A stretch of DNA of 20,644 nt from a virus. The stretch spans positions 1-20,644 of the IMG/VR virus record IMGVR_UViG_3300020470_000496. One strand, written 5' to 3'. A program made the position numbers and the translations under genes. This document shows positions 11,913 to 20,425 of this stretch, one piece after another. How positions within the stretch are numbered: the first letter of the stretch is position 1; each line of letters begins with the position of its first letter. Below the pieces are notes generated by a model, which worked only from the letters and a program-made list of their open reading frames with translations, was not told where the DNA came from and did no database searches.

Positions 11913-14351
11913 ATGGCAAGTCAAATCTCGCCTGGTGTTGTCATTAAGGAAAGAGATCTTACAACTGGTACAGTTGTTAACTCTGCTGCTACAAACGCAG
12001 CAGTTGTTTCAACATTCCAGAAAGGTCCAGTTAATGAAATCACCACGATAGCTTCTCAAAGAGAATTAGTAGACACATTTGGTAGTCCTGGTGACTCGAA
12101 TGCAGATGACTTTTTTGTAGCATCTGAATTCTTGAACTATGGAGGTCGCCTTGCTGTGGTACGTGCAGAAACTGGTGCGGTCAACGCTGGTGCTGCTGCT
12201 ATCATCCGTAACAAAGTTGACTATGAATCAAGGATTGAAGCAACTACTCCAGCATGGAAGTGGGCTGCTCAAACACCAGGTATCTGGGGCAACGGTTATG
12301 ATGTTGTTATCGCAGACCGTGGTGCTGACCAGTATGTAACGTTTGCTTCAGCACCTGCTGGAATGGCTGCTGGTACAGACTTAGCATTCAGTTCAGGTAA
12401 AGCAGGAGAAGTTCTTTCTTACGATGCTGCAACCTATACTGCTGCTGTTATCTTAAATGATCCGACAAGTAGAATTACTTCAAGCGATACCCTTGATACT
12501 CCCGACGAGGGTCGTGTAACAGGACTTACAGTTAGTGCTGGTGGTGTTAACTACACATCAGGTACTGGACTAGTAACCACAGGTGGTGCTGGTACTGGTG
12601 CTAAGGTAGACATCACTGTATCTTCTGGTGCTCCTAACACTCTTACAATTACAGCAGGTGGTTCAACCTATGGTGCTACTGGAACTAACGTAGCAACATC
12701 TGGTGGTAATGGATCTAACCTGACTGTAGACTTCACTTCAACTGGTGGTGTTATTGATAGCGTAACTATTAATACTGCTGGTACTGGATACACAGTTGGA
12801 GATGTAGTAACAGTTACTGGTGGTGGTAACAACGCACAGTTGACCATCACTGCTGTAACAGGTGCAATCACTGCTGTTGCTGTTGCAACTGATGGTGCTG
12901 GTGAAGGATATGCTGTTGGTAACACATTAACAGTTGTTCAAACTGGTGCATCTTCAGGTACAGTTGACGTTGCTACAATTCAAGACTCAACAATCGCTGT
13001 TACGGTTGCCGACTGGTGGACTAATACAAACACAGATGGTAGTAAGTCATCTGCTGCTGATGGTAAGATTAAACTATCTGCTATTGGTCCCCGTCCTGGT
13101 ACTTCTGCCTTCGCTGCTAACCTTGGTCTTTCATATGACGAGGTTCACGTTGGTGTTATTGATAGATCTGAAGGAACTGTTGTTGAAAGGATTCAATACC
13201 TTTCTAAGTTCACAGATGGTACTTCGACAGAAGGTGCTACTGCATACTACCCAACTATCGTGAAGGAAGTATCTAATTACGTTTACTTCGGTTCACACGT
13301 AACTGCTGCACACAATCCTTCTACTGCTGGTGCTGGTCTTGCTGCTGGAACTGCTGCTTCTGCTGCAAGTTCTGGAGACAAATGCCAACTCTTCGGTACT
13401 GTACAAACAGTTCTTGCTGGTGGTACTGATGATTACGCATACACACCAGCTGAGTTCACAACTGGTATGGAACTCTTCAATGATACTGAGACAGTTGATG
13501 TTGACTTCATCCTTATGGGTGGTTCAATGTCTACTGAAGCAGACACTAAATTGAAGGCTGCTCAATGTATCACAACTGCTAACCTCAGAAAGGATGCTAT
13601 CGCATACATTTCTGCTCATAAAGGTAATCAGGTTTCTGGTACAACTGCACTCTCAAGGATAGATCAGAAAGATAATACAATTAACTTCTTCTCTGCCTTG
13701 AGTTCTACATCATTTGCTGTATTTGATAGTGGTTATAAGTATTTCTATGATCGCTTTAACGATAAGTACCGCTATGTTCCTTGCAACGGTGACGTTGCTG
13801 GTCTATGTGTCGCAACTTCTGCAACACTTGATGACTGGTTCTCACCTGCTGGATTATCACGTGGCGGTGTAAGAAATGCTATTAAACTAGCATACAACCC
13901 AACTTCATCCGATAGAGATGAACTTTATCAGAACAGAATCAATCCTATTGTTTCTTTCCCTGGTCAAGGCATCACTCTATTCGGTGATAAGACTGCACTA
14001 TCTTCTCCATCTGCATTCGATAGAATTAACGTTCGTCGTCTGTTCATTAACATTGAGGAGAGAGCTGAAGCACTTGCTAAGGCAGTCATCTTTGAGCAAA
14101 ATGATGAGACTACAAGACTTGGATTCACAAATGCACTCGGATCTTACCTCTCTGAGGTACAGGCACGTAGAGGTATTACAGACTTCCAGATTGTATGTGA
14201 TGATTCAAACAATACCGCTAGTGTAATTGATCGTAACGAATTTGTTGCTGAAGTTTATGTTAAACCAACACGTTCGATTAACTTCATCACCCTTTCGTTC
14301 GTCGCTACACGCACTGGAGTTGCTTTCAGTGAAGTCGTAGGTCGTTCTTAA
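11913..14351 (+). CDS. 18: Tail sheath protein gp18 with a four-repeat insert
   Basis: The 812-residue product begins SQISPGVVIKERDLT, the typical sheath N-terminus, and ends in the family core with VRRLFINIEERAEALAKAV, FTNALGSYLSEVQARRGI and FVAEVYVKPTRSINFITLSFV. It forms the contractile sheath around the gp19 tube. T4 gp18 has 659 residues. Much of the excess is residues about 200-356, four Gly/Ser/Thr-rich repeats of about 39 residues with the pattern (V/T)I-x-x-(A/T)GG-x-x-Y-x-x-G. These fall where sheath proteins carry surface-exposed extra domains, so they probably decorate the outside of the tail. The same repeat style appears in gp14. Confidence 0.95.
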   Translation: MASQISPGVVIKERDLTTGTVVNSAATNAAVVSTFQKGPVNEITTIASQRELVDTFGSPGDSNADDFFVASEFLNYGGRLAVVRAETGAVNAGAAAIIRNKVDYESRIEATTPAWKWAAQTPGIWGNGYDVVIADRGADQYVTFASAPAGMAAGTDLAFSSGKAGEVLSYDAATYTAAVILNDPTSRITSSDTLDTPDEGRVTGLTVSAGGVNYTSGTGLVTTGGAGTGAKVDITVSSGAPNTLTITAGGSTYGATGTNVATSGGNGSNLTVDFTSTGGVIDSVTINTAGTGYTVGDVVTVTGGGNNAQLTITAVTGAITAVAVATDGAGEGYAVGNTLTVVQTGASSGTVDVATIQDSTIAVTVADWWTNTNTDGSKSSAADGKIKLSAIGPRPGTSAFAANLGLSYDEVHVGVIDRSEGTVVERIQYLSKFTDGTSTEGATAYYPTIVKEVSNYVYFGSHVTAAHNPSTAGAGLAAGTAASAASSGDKCQLFGTVQTVLAGGTDDYAYTPAEFTTGMELFNDTETVDVDFILMGGSMSTEADTKLKAAQCITTANLRKDAIAYISAHKGNQVSGTTALSRIDQKDNTINFFSALSSTSFAVFDSGYKYFYDRFNDKYRYVPCNGDVAGLCVATSATLDDWFSPAGLSRGGVRNAIKLAYNPTSSDRDELYQNRINPIVSFPGQGITLFGDKTALSSPSAFDRINVRRLFINIEERAEALAKAVIFEQNDETTRLGFTNALGSYLSEVQARRGITDFQIVCDDSNNTASVIDRNEFVAEVYVKPTRSINFITLSFVATRTGVAFSEVVGRS
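12510..12980 (+). repeat. Four-unit protein repeat insert in gp18
   Basis: Units start at about residues 202, 242, 281 and 319 and read LTVSAGGVNYTSG, LTITAGGSTYGATG, VTINTAGTGYTVGD and VAVATDGAGEGYAVGN. Each is followed by a beta strand ending in L/V-T/D-I/F/V-T. The repeats are diverged at DNA level but share the GG/AG-x-x-Y-x-x-G turn. Confidence 0.75.
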
Positions 14352-14386
14352 TCCATAACCACAAACTCGTAGGAAGGTAAACTAAA

Positions 14387-14989
14387 ATGGCTATTAACTC
14401 AAACGTATCTGAGTTTTTGCAAAAGATCAAGCAGGGTGTCAAACCCAATATGTTCTTGGTCGATATCGAGTTCCCTGGATCACTTGCTAAGGGAGCATCT
14501 GATAAAGAACTCGTTAATGTACTTTGCAAATCCGCAGCTCTACCAGCATCAAACTTAGGTGTAATTGAAGTTCCATTCAGAGGACGTACAGTAAAAATTG
14601 CTGGAGATCGTACCTTTGATACATGGACAACCACATTTGTAAATGACGAAGATATGAGGATTCGATCATTTATGGAACAGTGGTGTGCTGCAATCAATTC
14701 ACATGAAGGAAATGTATCCCCTCTATTCAAACCAGAAACTGCTGGTGATGGATACATGGCCCATCTAACAGTTAAGCAACTTGAAAAAGATGCAACTGCT
14801 ACTGGAAACATAATCAGGTCATACAAACTATGGCATGCATTCCCAACTAACGTCTCACAAATTGATCTTGCTTATGATAGCAATGATCAGGTTTCTGAGT
14901 TCACAGTTGAATTCCAGTTATCCTATTGGACTGCTGAAACAGGAGCAGCCGCATCAACCAATCCACCTAGCGTTTTGGCTGGCGTATAA
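14387..14989 (+). CDS. 19: Tail tube protein gp19
   Basis: The 200-residue product matches myovirus tail tube proteins: an N-terminal helix (VSEFLQKIKQGVKPNMFLVDIEFP in outline), PFRGRTVKIAGDRTF, the strand DTWTTTFVNDEDMRIRSFMEQW, and a C-terminal FTVEFQLSYW strand. T4 gp19 has 163 residues; the C-terminus here has an extra Ala/Ser/Pro-rich tail of about 15 residues. It polymerises into the inner tube inside the gp18 sheath, through which DNA passes. AGGAAGG lies about 10 nt before the ATG. There is no recognisable late promoter in the short gp18-gp19 gap, so it is probably co-transcribed with gp18. Its stop lies inside the gp20 late promoter. Confidence 0.95.
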   Translation: MAINSNVSEFLQKIKQGVKPNMFLVDIEFPGSLAKGASDKELVNVLCKSAALPASNLGVIEVPFRGRTVKIAGDRTFDTWTTTFVNDEDMRIRSFMEQWCAAINSHEGNVSPLFKPETAGDGYMAHLTVKQLEKDATATGNIIRSYKLWHAFPTNVSQIDLAYDSNDQVSEFTVEFQLSYWTAETGAAASTNPPSVLAGV

Positions 14990-14992
14990 ATA
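14985..14992 (+). promoter_or_regulatory. Late promoter TATAAATA before gp20
   Basis: This is an exact match to the T4 late consensus, overlapping the gp19 stop. The implied start is near 14998, with a leader of about 23 nt to the ATG at 15021. Confidence 0.7.
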
Positions 14993-15020
14993 AAAGGGTA
15001 ACTGGTGAGAAAACAATAAT

Positions 15021-16700
15021 ATGAGTCAGCTTTTCGGCTTCCAGATTAATAAAAAGGCGGAACGGAAGGGTCAGTCCCCCGTTCCTCCTAATGCTGAAGA
15101 CGGCGTTGCCGTAGCAGCAGGTGGTTATTTTGGCACTTATGTTGAGACTGACGCACAAGCGAGAAATGAATATGATCTCATCAAAAGGTATAGAGACATG
15201 TCTCTACACCCAGAATGTGATTCTGCTATTGATGATATTATCAACGAGTTTGTGGTTAATGACTCAAACGATAGTTGCGTAGATATAAATCTCGATAACC
15301 TAGAAGTAGGTATGTCGGTAAAGAGAAGAATAAGGGAGGAGTTTGATTATATCAAGCGACTCCTTTCTTTTGATTTAAAGGCACACGAGTTAATCCGTAA
15401 CTGGTATATTGATGGACGGATTTATTATCATAAGGTAATAGATCTGAATGAACCGAAGAAAGGTATTACTGAACTTCGGTACATCGACCCTCTTAAGATT
15501 AGAAGGGTAAGGCAGAAGATCAAAACTGTAGATGATCCAACAGTAGTTAAGGGAACTGCACTCGAACATGAGTGGGGTGACTATGTTGACTATTATATCT
15601 TTAATCCTAAAGGTTTTGGAAGACAATCTGCATTAGTTGGACCTGGAGATTTCACAGGCAACCAAGGAATTAAGTTAGCATACGATTCAGTAACCTTTGT
15701 CCATTCTGGACTACAGGATATGAATAAGAGAATGCATCTTAGTTTCTTGCATAAAGGAATTAAGTCACTCAATCAACTTAGAATGATTGAGGATGCACTA
15801 GTAATCTATCGTTTATCACGTGCTCCCGAACGTAGGATATTCTACATCGATGTAGGTAACCTACCTAAGGTGAAGGCAGAACAATACTTACGTGATGTGA
15901 TGTCTCGCTATAGGAACAAACTTGTCTACGACGCACAGACAGGTGAGATCCGTGATGATAAAAAGCATATGAGTATGCTAGAAGATTTCTGGTTACCTCG
16001 TAGAGAAGGTGGTCGTGGAACTGAAATTACTACCTTACCTGGAGGACAAAACCTTGGTGAACTTAAAGATGTTGAATACTTTAAGAAGAAGCTTTATAAC
16101 TCGCTTAACCTTCCACCTAGTCGTCTTACAGACGATAACAAAGGTTTCAATCTCGGTAAGACTACGGAAGTACTTAGAGATGAACTCAAATTTAGTAAGT
16201 TCATTGGAAGACTACGTAAGAGATTTAGTTTCATCTTCCAAGATGTCCTTAAGACTCAACTTATTCTCAAAGGAGTAATTGCTCCTGAAGATTGGGATGA
16301 GATGCAAGAGCATATTCAATATGATTACTTGCATGATAATCATTTCAATGAGCTTAAGGAAATTGAAATGATGACCCAACGGATTGCTCTGGTAACACAG
16401 ATGGATCCTTATGTTGGTAAATACTATTCAGTCGATTATATACGTCGTGATATTCTTGGTCACACTAACAATGAGATCAGGGAGCAAGACAAGTTGATGC
16501 GTAAGGAGATCGATCAAGGTCTTGTTATGAGTCCAGTCGATATGAATACCTTCGATATGATGGATCGTCAAAACGATGCATTTGCTCCAGAAATTGAAGC
16601 ACAGAATGCAGAAGATGATCATACAAGGGAGTTAGAAGCTGCGAAGCAACAGGCAAAATTAAAGCCAGCTCCTGCTAAAACCACTAGTAGTAATAAATAG
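15021..16700 (+). CDS. 20: Portal protein gp20
   Basis: The 559-residue product has the gp20 landmarks: the conserved LIKRYRDMSLHPECDSAIDDIINEFV block (about 54-79), VRQKIKTV, SGLQDMN, LHKGIKSLNQLRMIEDALVIYRLSRAPERRIFYIDVGNLPK in outline (about 246-286) and LPGGQNLGELKDVEYFKKKLY. T4 gp20 has 524 residues. Twelve copies form the portal ring through which gp17 packages DNA and to which the neck attaches; it also nucleates prohead assembly. The C-terminal 35 residues are Lys/Ala/Pro-rich and probably flexible. The segment LSRAPERRIFYIDVGN is the part commonly used in gp20 diversity surveys. The gene has its own late promoter and ends at a further late-promoter motif. Confidence 0.97.
   Translation: MSQLFGFQINKKAERKGQSPVPPNAEDGVAVAAGGYFGTYVETDAQARNEYDLIKRYRDMSLHPECDSAIDDIINEFVVNDSNDSCVDINLDNLEVGMSVKRRIREEFDYIKRLLSFDLKAHELIRNWYIDGRIYYHKVIDLNEPKKGITELRYIDPLKIRRVRQKIKTVDDPTVVKGTALEHEWGDYVDYYIFNPKGFGRQSALVGPGDFTGNQGIKLAYDSVTFVHSGLQDMNKRMHLSFLHKGIKSLNQLRMIEDALVIYRLSRAPERRIFYIDVGNLPKVKAEQYLRDVMSRYRNKLVYDAQTGEIRDDKKHMSMLEDFWLPRREGGRGTEITTLPGGQNLGELKDVEYFKKKLYNSLNLPPSRLTDDNKGFNLGKTTEVLRDELKFSKFIGRLRKRFSFIFQDVLKTQLILKGVIAPEDWDEMQEHIQYDYLHDNHFNELKEIEMMTQRIALVTQMDPYVGKYYSVDYIRRDILGHTNNEIREQDKLMRKEIDQGLVMSPVDMNTFDMMDRQNDAFAPEIEAQNAEDDHTRELEAAKQQAKLKPAPAKTTSSNK
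16692..16699 (+). promoter_or_regulatory. Late promoter motif AATAAATA before the prohead core gene
   Basis: AATAAATA overlaps the gp20 stop. A start about 13 nt downstream leaves only about 7 nt before the ATG at 16712, so the RNA may serve gp21 (16896) more than the small core gene. Confidence 0.45.
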
Positions 16701-16711
16701 ATAAGTACATC

Positions 16712-16921
16712 ATGGAACAATCTAATCCAGAAGCAGAAATTGTGGATGTCGTGAACCATATTACAGATGGAAAACGTGCAGCAGCAATAGATGCAATTCA
16801 AGACATTCTCTTCTCACGAGCAGCAGATGCAATGTCTACTTACAAACAGGTTGTAGCGAAGTCTTTCTTTGACGAACCAGTAGGAGATACACCCAATGAA
16901 ACTGATAACGGAACAAATTGA
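16712..16921 (+). CDS. 67: Prohead core protein, gp67-like
   Basis: This 69-residue acidic protein lies between the portal and the prohead protease, where T4 has genes 67 and 68. Residues 18-52 form one helix with alternating Ala and charged residues (DGKRAAAIDAIQDILFSRAA), comparable to the gp67 core peptide precursor, followed by an acidic Asn/Thr tail. Such proteins co-assemble with gp22 in the scaffold core and are cut by gp21. Identity rests on position, size and helix type, not on strong sequence similarity. It overlaps the gp21 start by 26 nt. No separate gp68 is present. Confidence 0.7.
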   Translation: MEQSNPEAEIVDVVNHITDGKRAAAIDAIQDILFSRAADAMSTYKQVVAKSFFDEPVGDTPNETDNGTN

Positions 16922-17540
16922 AGATGTAAAGATTGTCACTGAAGGTAAAGGTGATGATAAAAAACTGTACATCGAAGGTGTATTCTTACAAGCCGAACTG
17001 AAGAATCGGAATGGAAGGGTTTATCCTTTCAAAGTTCTTGAGGATGAGGTGGAGAGATACAATGAGGAATACGTTAAAGCAAAACGTGCTCTTGGGGAGT
17101 TGGGTCATCCTGACGGTCCTACTGTTAATCTTGACCGTGTTTCACACAGAATTACCTCACTTAAAGCTGAGGGTAATAACTTCATCGGAAAGGCACAGAT
17201 CTTAGACACACCAATGGGTAAGATCGCAAAGTCTCTATTAGGAGAGGGAGTTCAATTAGGAGTTTCATCTCGTGGTATGGGTAGCATCGACAGACAAGAA
17301 GATGCTAATTATGTAATGGATGACTTTATGTTAGCAACTGCTGCTGATATCGTAGCAGACCCATCTGCACCTGATGCTTTCGTTAACGGAATCATGGAAG
17401 GTAAAGAGTGGGTTTGGAATAATGGTATTCTAAAGGAGACCAAGGTTGCTAAATACCACAGACACATGAGCGAGGCTACTCGCAGAAACCTAGAGGAAAG
17501 AACACTTCAAGTGTTTGAAGATTTCCTTTCAGGATTGTAA
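16896..17540 (+). CDS. 21: Prohead core protease gp21
   Basis: The 214-residue product, nearly the same size as T4 gp21 (212), is the serine protease that matures the prohead. The catalytic His is in GELGHPDGP (H71), and the Ser is in LGVSSRGMG (S124 or S125). FLQAELKNRNGRVYPF (about 30-45) is the conserved N-terminal block of the family. The enzyme cuts after Glu in I/L-x-E sites in gp22, gp23, gp67 and itself. Its ATG lies 26 nt inside the preceding gene, with AGGAG nine bases upstream. A late-promoter-like motif within its 3' end (17449-17455) is probably coding coincidence, since a better one follows the stop. Confidence 0.95.
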   Translation: MKLITEQIEDVKIVTEGKGDDKKLYIEGVFLQAELKNRNGRVYPFKVLEDEVERYNEEYVKAKRALGELGHPDGPTVNLDRVSHRITSLKAEGNNFIGKAQILDTPMGKIAKSLLGEGVQLGVSSRGMGSIDRQEDANYVMDDFMLATAADIVADPSAPDAFVNGIMEGKEWVWNNGILKETKVAKYHRHMSEATRRNLEERTLQVFEDFLSGL

Positions 17541-17544
17541 ATTA

Positions 17545-17551
17545 ATAAATA
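17545..17551 (+). promoter_or_regulatory. Late promoter (ATAAATA) before gp22
   Basis: TTAATAAATA lies just after the gp21 stop in the 50-nt gap. The implied leader is about 33 nt and contains AGGGG 9 nt before the ATG at 17591. Confidence 0.65.
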
Positions 17552-17590
17552 AACTTAGACTAATCATACGAACCATCAGGGGAAACTCAA

Positions 17591-18757
17591 ATGTCAGATA
17601 TGTTAAATGAAAAGTTTGCGGAGTTCGCTACTGAGCATAAGGAAGTACTTAATGAGTACCAAGATCCTATGCCAACGGTGACCGCAAGTGCTATTCCTGC
17701 CAGTCCACCTGCGCCTGGCCAAACAAACAGTGAGCCTAAGCGAGATTCCCATCAGGATCCTCAGCCTAGTGTTGGAACAGATGCTGCTCAGGCAGGTCAA
17801 TCCATCACTGATAACGGAGGACCAGTTCCTACTGGTAATGATGAAGGAGAAGATAATCCAGGTGCCAAGGCTGCAGCCCCTGTAGCAGCTAAAGGTGCTC
17901 AAAGTGACGGAACCGCCCAGACGAATGCAACTAACGATGCAGGAGATCAAGGCGTTCAACCTTCAGTTGGTGCAGATGCTGCATATGCAACATCAACAGG
18001 TCCAGATGTTTCGTATCCTATCAAACCTTCCTTTGAGTCCGTTGACGTATCTGACGACGTTAAGGCTCTCCTTGAAGGAACCGAACTCTCTGAAGAGTTT
18101 GCCGAGAAAGCAAAGACAATCTTTGAAGCTGCTATCAAGGCAAAACTTACAGAAGAGCATACAAAGCTTGTAGAACACTTTGCTAAAGAACACGAAGAGA
18201 AGTTAGTAGCTGCTAAGAAAGAACTCTCTGAGGAAGTTAACGGCACTGTGAACTACGCCATCAGTCAATGGGTGGAAGATAATCAAGTCGCCGTTGACCG
18301 TGGAATCAGAAATGAGATTACTGAAGACTTTATTTCAGGTCTTAAGAATCTCTTTGAAGAGCACTACATTTCTATCCCCGACGATAAGGTCGATGCGGTA
18401 GAGAGTATGGCTACATCTATTCGTGAAATGGAAGAACGCCTTGACGAACAGGTCAAAGCTAATGTGAAACTACAGAATCGTCTAAATGAGAACACACAAA
18501 AAGTAGTTCTGAATCAAATTTCAGAAGGAATGGTGGATACTCAGAAGGACAAACTGGCTGCTCTCGCAGAAGGAATTGAGTTTACTACAGAAGAGGAATA
18601 CTCTAAGAAACTCAAGACGCTTAAAGAGAGTTACTTCTCTGGAGCTCCTAAAGTAGCGAGCACCGATGACGAGACTGCTGTTCAAGATGAGGAGATGGCT
18701 CCAGCAATGGGTGCATATGTCCAAGCTCTTAGCAGATGGTCTGAATCTTCAAAATAA
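17591..18757 (+). CDS. 22: Prohead scaffold core protein gp22 with disordered insert
   Basis: The 388-residue product lies between the protease and the capsid gene. The C-terminal two thirds (about 150-355) are long charged helices (LSEEFAEKAKTIFEAAIKAK, then coiled-coil with EERLDEQVKANVKLQNRL in outline), as expected for the T4 gp22 scaffold. T4 gp22 has 269 residues. The excess is residues about 24-140, Pro/Ala/Gly/Asp/Thr-rich, with a repeated QPSVG(T/A)DAA (58-66 and 123-131). Several L-x-E sites suit gp21 cleavage, such as LNE at 5-7 and 20-22. The scaffold fills the prohead and is digested before packaging. The DNA encoding the insert looks richer in G and C than its surroundings. Confidence 0.9.
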   Translation: MSDMLNEKFAEFATEHKEVLNEYQDPMPTVTASAIPASPPAPGQTNSEPKRDSHQDPQPSVGTDAAQAGQSITDNGGPVPTGNDEGEDNPGAKAAAPVAAKGAQSDGTAQTNATNDAGDQGVQPSVGADAAYATSTGPDVSYPIKPSFESVDVSDDVKALLEGTELSEEFAEKAKTIFEAAIKAKLTEEHTKLVEHFAKEHEEKLVAAKKELSEEVNGTVNYAISQWVEDNQVAVDRGIRNEITEDFISGLKNLFEEHYISIPDDKVDAVESMATSIREMEERLDEQVKANVKLQNRLNENTQKVVLNQISEGMVDTQKDKLAALAEGIEFTTEEEYSKKLKTLKESYFSGAPKVASTDDETAVQDEEMAPAMGAYVQALSRWSESSK

Positions 18758-18786
18758 CTAAAACTTTCCTAAAAGGGTAAACAAAA

Positions 18787-20205
18787 ATGTTTAATGCAAA
18801 AGCCCTAACAGAAAAGTGGGATCCTGTTCTAAGTCATGAAGGCAGTTCTGCCATCAAGGACAATTACAAGAAATCAGTAACCGCAGTTCTGTTAGAGAAC
18901 CAAGAAAGATTCCTACGTGAAGAGCGTGGAATGATTAATGAGGTAGCGGTTAACGCCCTCGGAGCCAGCACAGTATCACCTGCAAATAGTGCATTGGGTA
19001 ATGCTAACACAGCTGGACTTGCAGGTTTCGACCCAGTATTGATCAGCTTAATTCGCCGTTCAATGCCTAACCTAGTTGCATATGATATCTGTGGTGTTCA
19101 GCCAATGTCTGGACCTACTGGATTGATCTTTGCAATGAGATCTAGATACGAGAACCAAGGTGGAGAGGAAGCACTCTTCAACGAGGCAGACACAGGATTC
19201 TCTGCTGGTGGAGACACCAACAAGGGAGACTATGCTGTCCGTGCTGGAGATGGTACTTCTGCTTCTGGTAACTCCTTATCAGATGGTAACAACCCTGCAC
19301 TTCTTAATGATTCCTCACCAGGAACCTATGAGGTTGCTGCTGGAATGAGCAGAGAATCACTCGAAACAATGGGTGAGACTGGAAACTTATTCCGTGAGAT
19401 GTCATTCAGCATTGAGAAGACTTCTGTGACTGCTAAGTCCAGAGCCCTCAAAGCAGAGTACACCTTAGAACTAGCTCAAGACCTCAAGGCAATTCATGGA
19501 TTGGATGCAGAGCAAGAACTTGCTAACATCCTATCTTCTGAAGTTCTTGCTGAGATCAACAGAGAAGTTGTTCGTCGTGTTTATAGCGTTGCTAAGAAAG
19601 GTGCTGCTAATAACGTAGCAACTGCTGGTGTATTCGACTTAGACGTAGATAGTAATGGTAGATGGTCAGTTGAGAAATTCAAGGGACTTCTTTTCCAAAT
19701 CGAGAGAGATTGTAACGCAATCGCACAAGAGACTCGTAGAGGAAAGGGTAACTTCTTGATGTGTTCTGCTGACGTTGCATCTGCTCTTGCAATGTCTGGT
19801 GTACTTGACTATAGTTCTGGTTTAACTGGTGCTGGTGGTCCTTCCATCGGTGAGGTTGATGATACTGGAAACCTTCTAGTTGGTACAATCAACGGACGCA
19901 TTAAGGTCTACGTAGACCCATATGCTGCTAATCTATCTGATAAGCACTACTACGTTGTTGGATACAAGGGTACATCCCCTTATGATGCTGGACTATTCTA
20001 TTGTCCTTACGTTCCTCTCCAAATGGTACGTAGCATCGATCCAGAGACCTTCCAACCCAAGATTGGATTCAAGACACGTTACGGAATGGTTTCTAACCCA
20101 TTCGTTACAACTAACGGTGCATACAATGGTACTCCTGATGGAGAGACCCTCACCGCTAATGCTAACATGTACTACAGACGTGTACAAGTTACTAACCTCA
20201 TGTAA
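18787..20205 (+). CDS. 23: Major capsid protein gp23
   Basis: The 472-residue product has the T4-like capsid landmarks: GFDPVLISLIRRSMPNLVAYDICGVQPMSGPTG in outline (about 80-112), FRE-MSFSIEKTSVTAKSRALKAEYTLELAQDLKAIHGLDAE (about 201-241) and the C-terminal NPF-T end. T4 gp23 has 521 residues and loses 65 at the N-terminus. Here the probable gp21 site is I50-N51-E52 before V53, so the N-terminal delta segment would be 52 residues. It forms the hexamers of the shell. AAGGG lies 8-9 nt before the ATG. No late-promoter match is visible in the 29-nt gap after gp22, so expression may depend on the gp22 promoter. A strong terminator follows 22 nt after the stop. Confidence 0.97.
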   Translation: MFNAKALTEKWDPVLSHEGSSAIKDNYKKSVTAVLLENQERFLREERGMINEVAVNALGASTVSPANSALGNANTAGLAGFDPVLISLIRRSMPNLVAYDICGVQPMSGPTGLIFAMRSRYENQGGEEALFNEADTGFSAGGDTNKGDYAVRAGDGTSASGNSLSDGNNPALLNDSSPGTYEVAAGMSRESLETMGETGNLFREMSFSIEKTSVTAKSRALKAEYTLELAQDLKAIHGLDAEQELANILSSEVLAEINREVVRRVYSVAKKGAANNVATAGVFDLDVDSNGRWSVEKFKGLLFQIERDCNAIAQETRRGKGNFLMCSADVASALAMSGVLDYSSGLTGAGGPSIGEVDDTGNLLVGTINGRIKVYVDPYAANLSDKHYYVVGYKGTSPYDAGLFYCPYVPLQMVRSIDPETFQPKIGFKTRYGMVSNPFVTTNGAYNGTPDGETLTANANMYYRRVQVTNLM

Positions 20206-20227
20206 ATCGAGGTTACGATACTCAAAC

Positions 20228-20252
20228 AAAGACCCCTACGGGGGTCTTTTTT
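20228..20252 (+). terminator. Intrinsic terminator after gp23
   Basis: AAAGACCCC (20228-20236) pairs perfectly with GGGGTCTTT (20241-20249) around a TACG loop, a C(UACG)G tetraloop of the extra-stable UNCG type. Six T residues (20247-20252) follow. It would end transcripts of the capsid block. Confidence 0.95.
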
Positions 20253-20253
20253 A

Positions 20254-20283
20254 TTGCATACATAATGAAAAATATGTTATAAT
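20254..20283 (+). promoter_or_regulatory. Sigma70-like promoter after the terminator
   Basis: TTGCAT (20254-20259) and TATAAT (20278-20283) are separated by 18 nt, a good fit to a host housekeeping-sigma promoter and unlike the late motifs elsewhere. Its start near 20290 falls at or just after the first ATG of the next gene, so the second Met may be used. Confidence 0.65.
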
Positions 20284-20287
20284 TATT

Positions 20288-20425
20288 ATGCAAAAAAGTT
20301 ACATGCAATATTTGATTTGGTCATCTATAGTCTATCAACTTGAGAAAGCAGGTGATCGCAGTTCACAATATTACAATAATGCATTTGCAACTATGAAAGC
20401 ACATGAACCGACACCAACGACCTGA
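20288..20425 (+). CDS. Small hypothetical protein after gp23
   Basis: From the first ATG the product has 45 residues, starting MQKSYMQYLIWSSIVYQLE and continuing as an amphipathic helix with SSQYYNNAFATMKAHEPTP. The Met at position 6 (20303) is a likely alternative start, because the sigma70-like promoter would begin transcription at about 20290. No motif identifies a family. The stop lies 23 nt inside the next gene. The terminator/promoter pair upstream indicates that it belongs to an independent, perhaps early, transcript. Confidence 0.6.
   Translation: MQKSYMQYLIWSSIVYQLEKAGDRSSQYYNNAFATMKAHEPTPTT

Noticed and set aside
14326-14826. A 166-codon minus-strand frame opposite gp19.
   Set aside because: It lies wholly opposite a certain tail tube gene, has no recognisable motif or ribosome site, and no promoter context.
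17449-17455. CTAAATA inside gp21 as a promoter for gp22.
   Set aside because: It is in coding sequence (VAKY) and a better-placed motif lies in the gap before gp22.
19922-20425. A 167-codon frame that begins inside gp23 in another frame.
   Set aside because: Its first part shadows gp23 and crosses the terminator. Only the last 45 codons after the new promoter look like a gene, and those are annotated separately.
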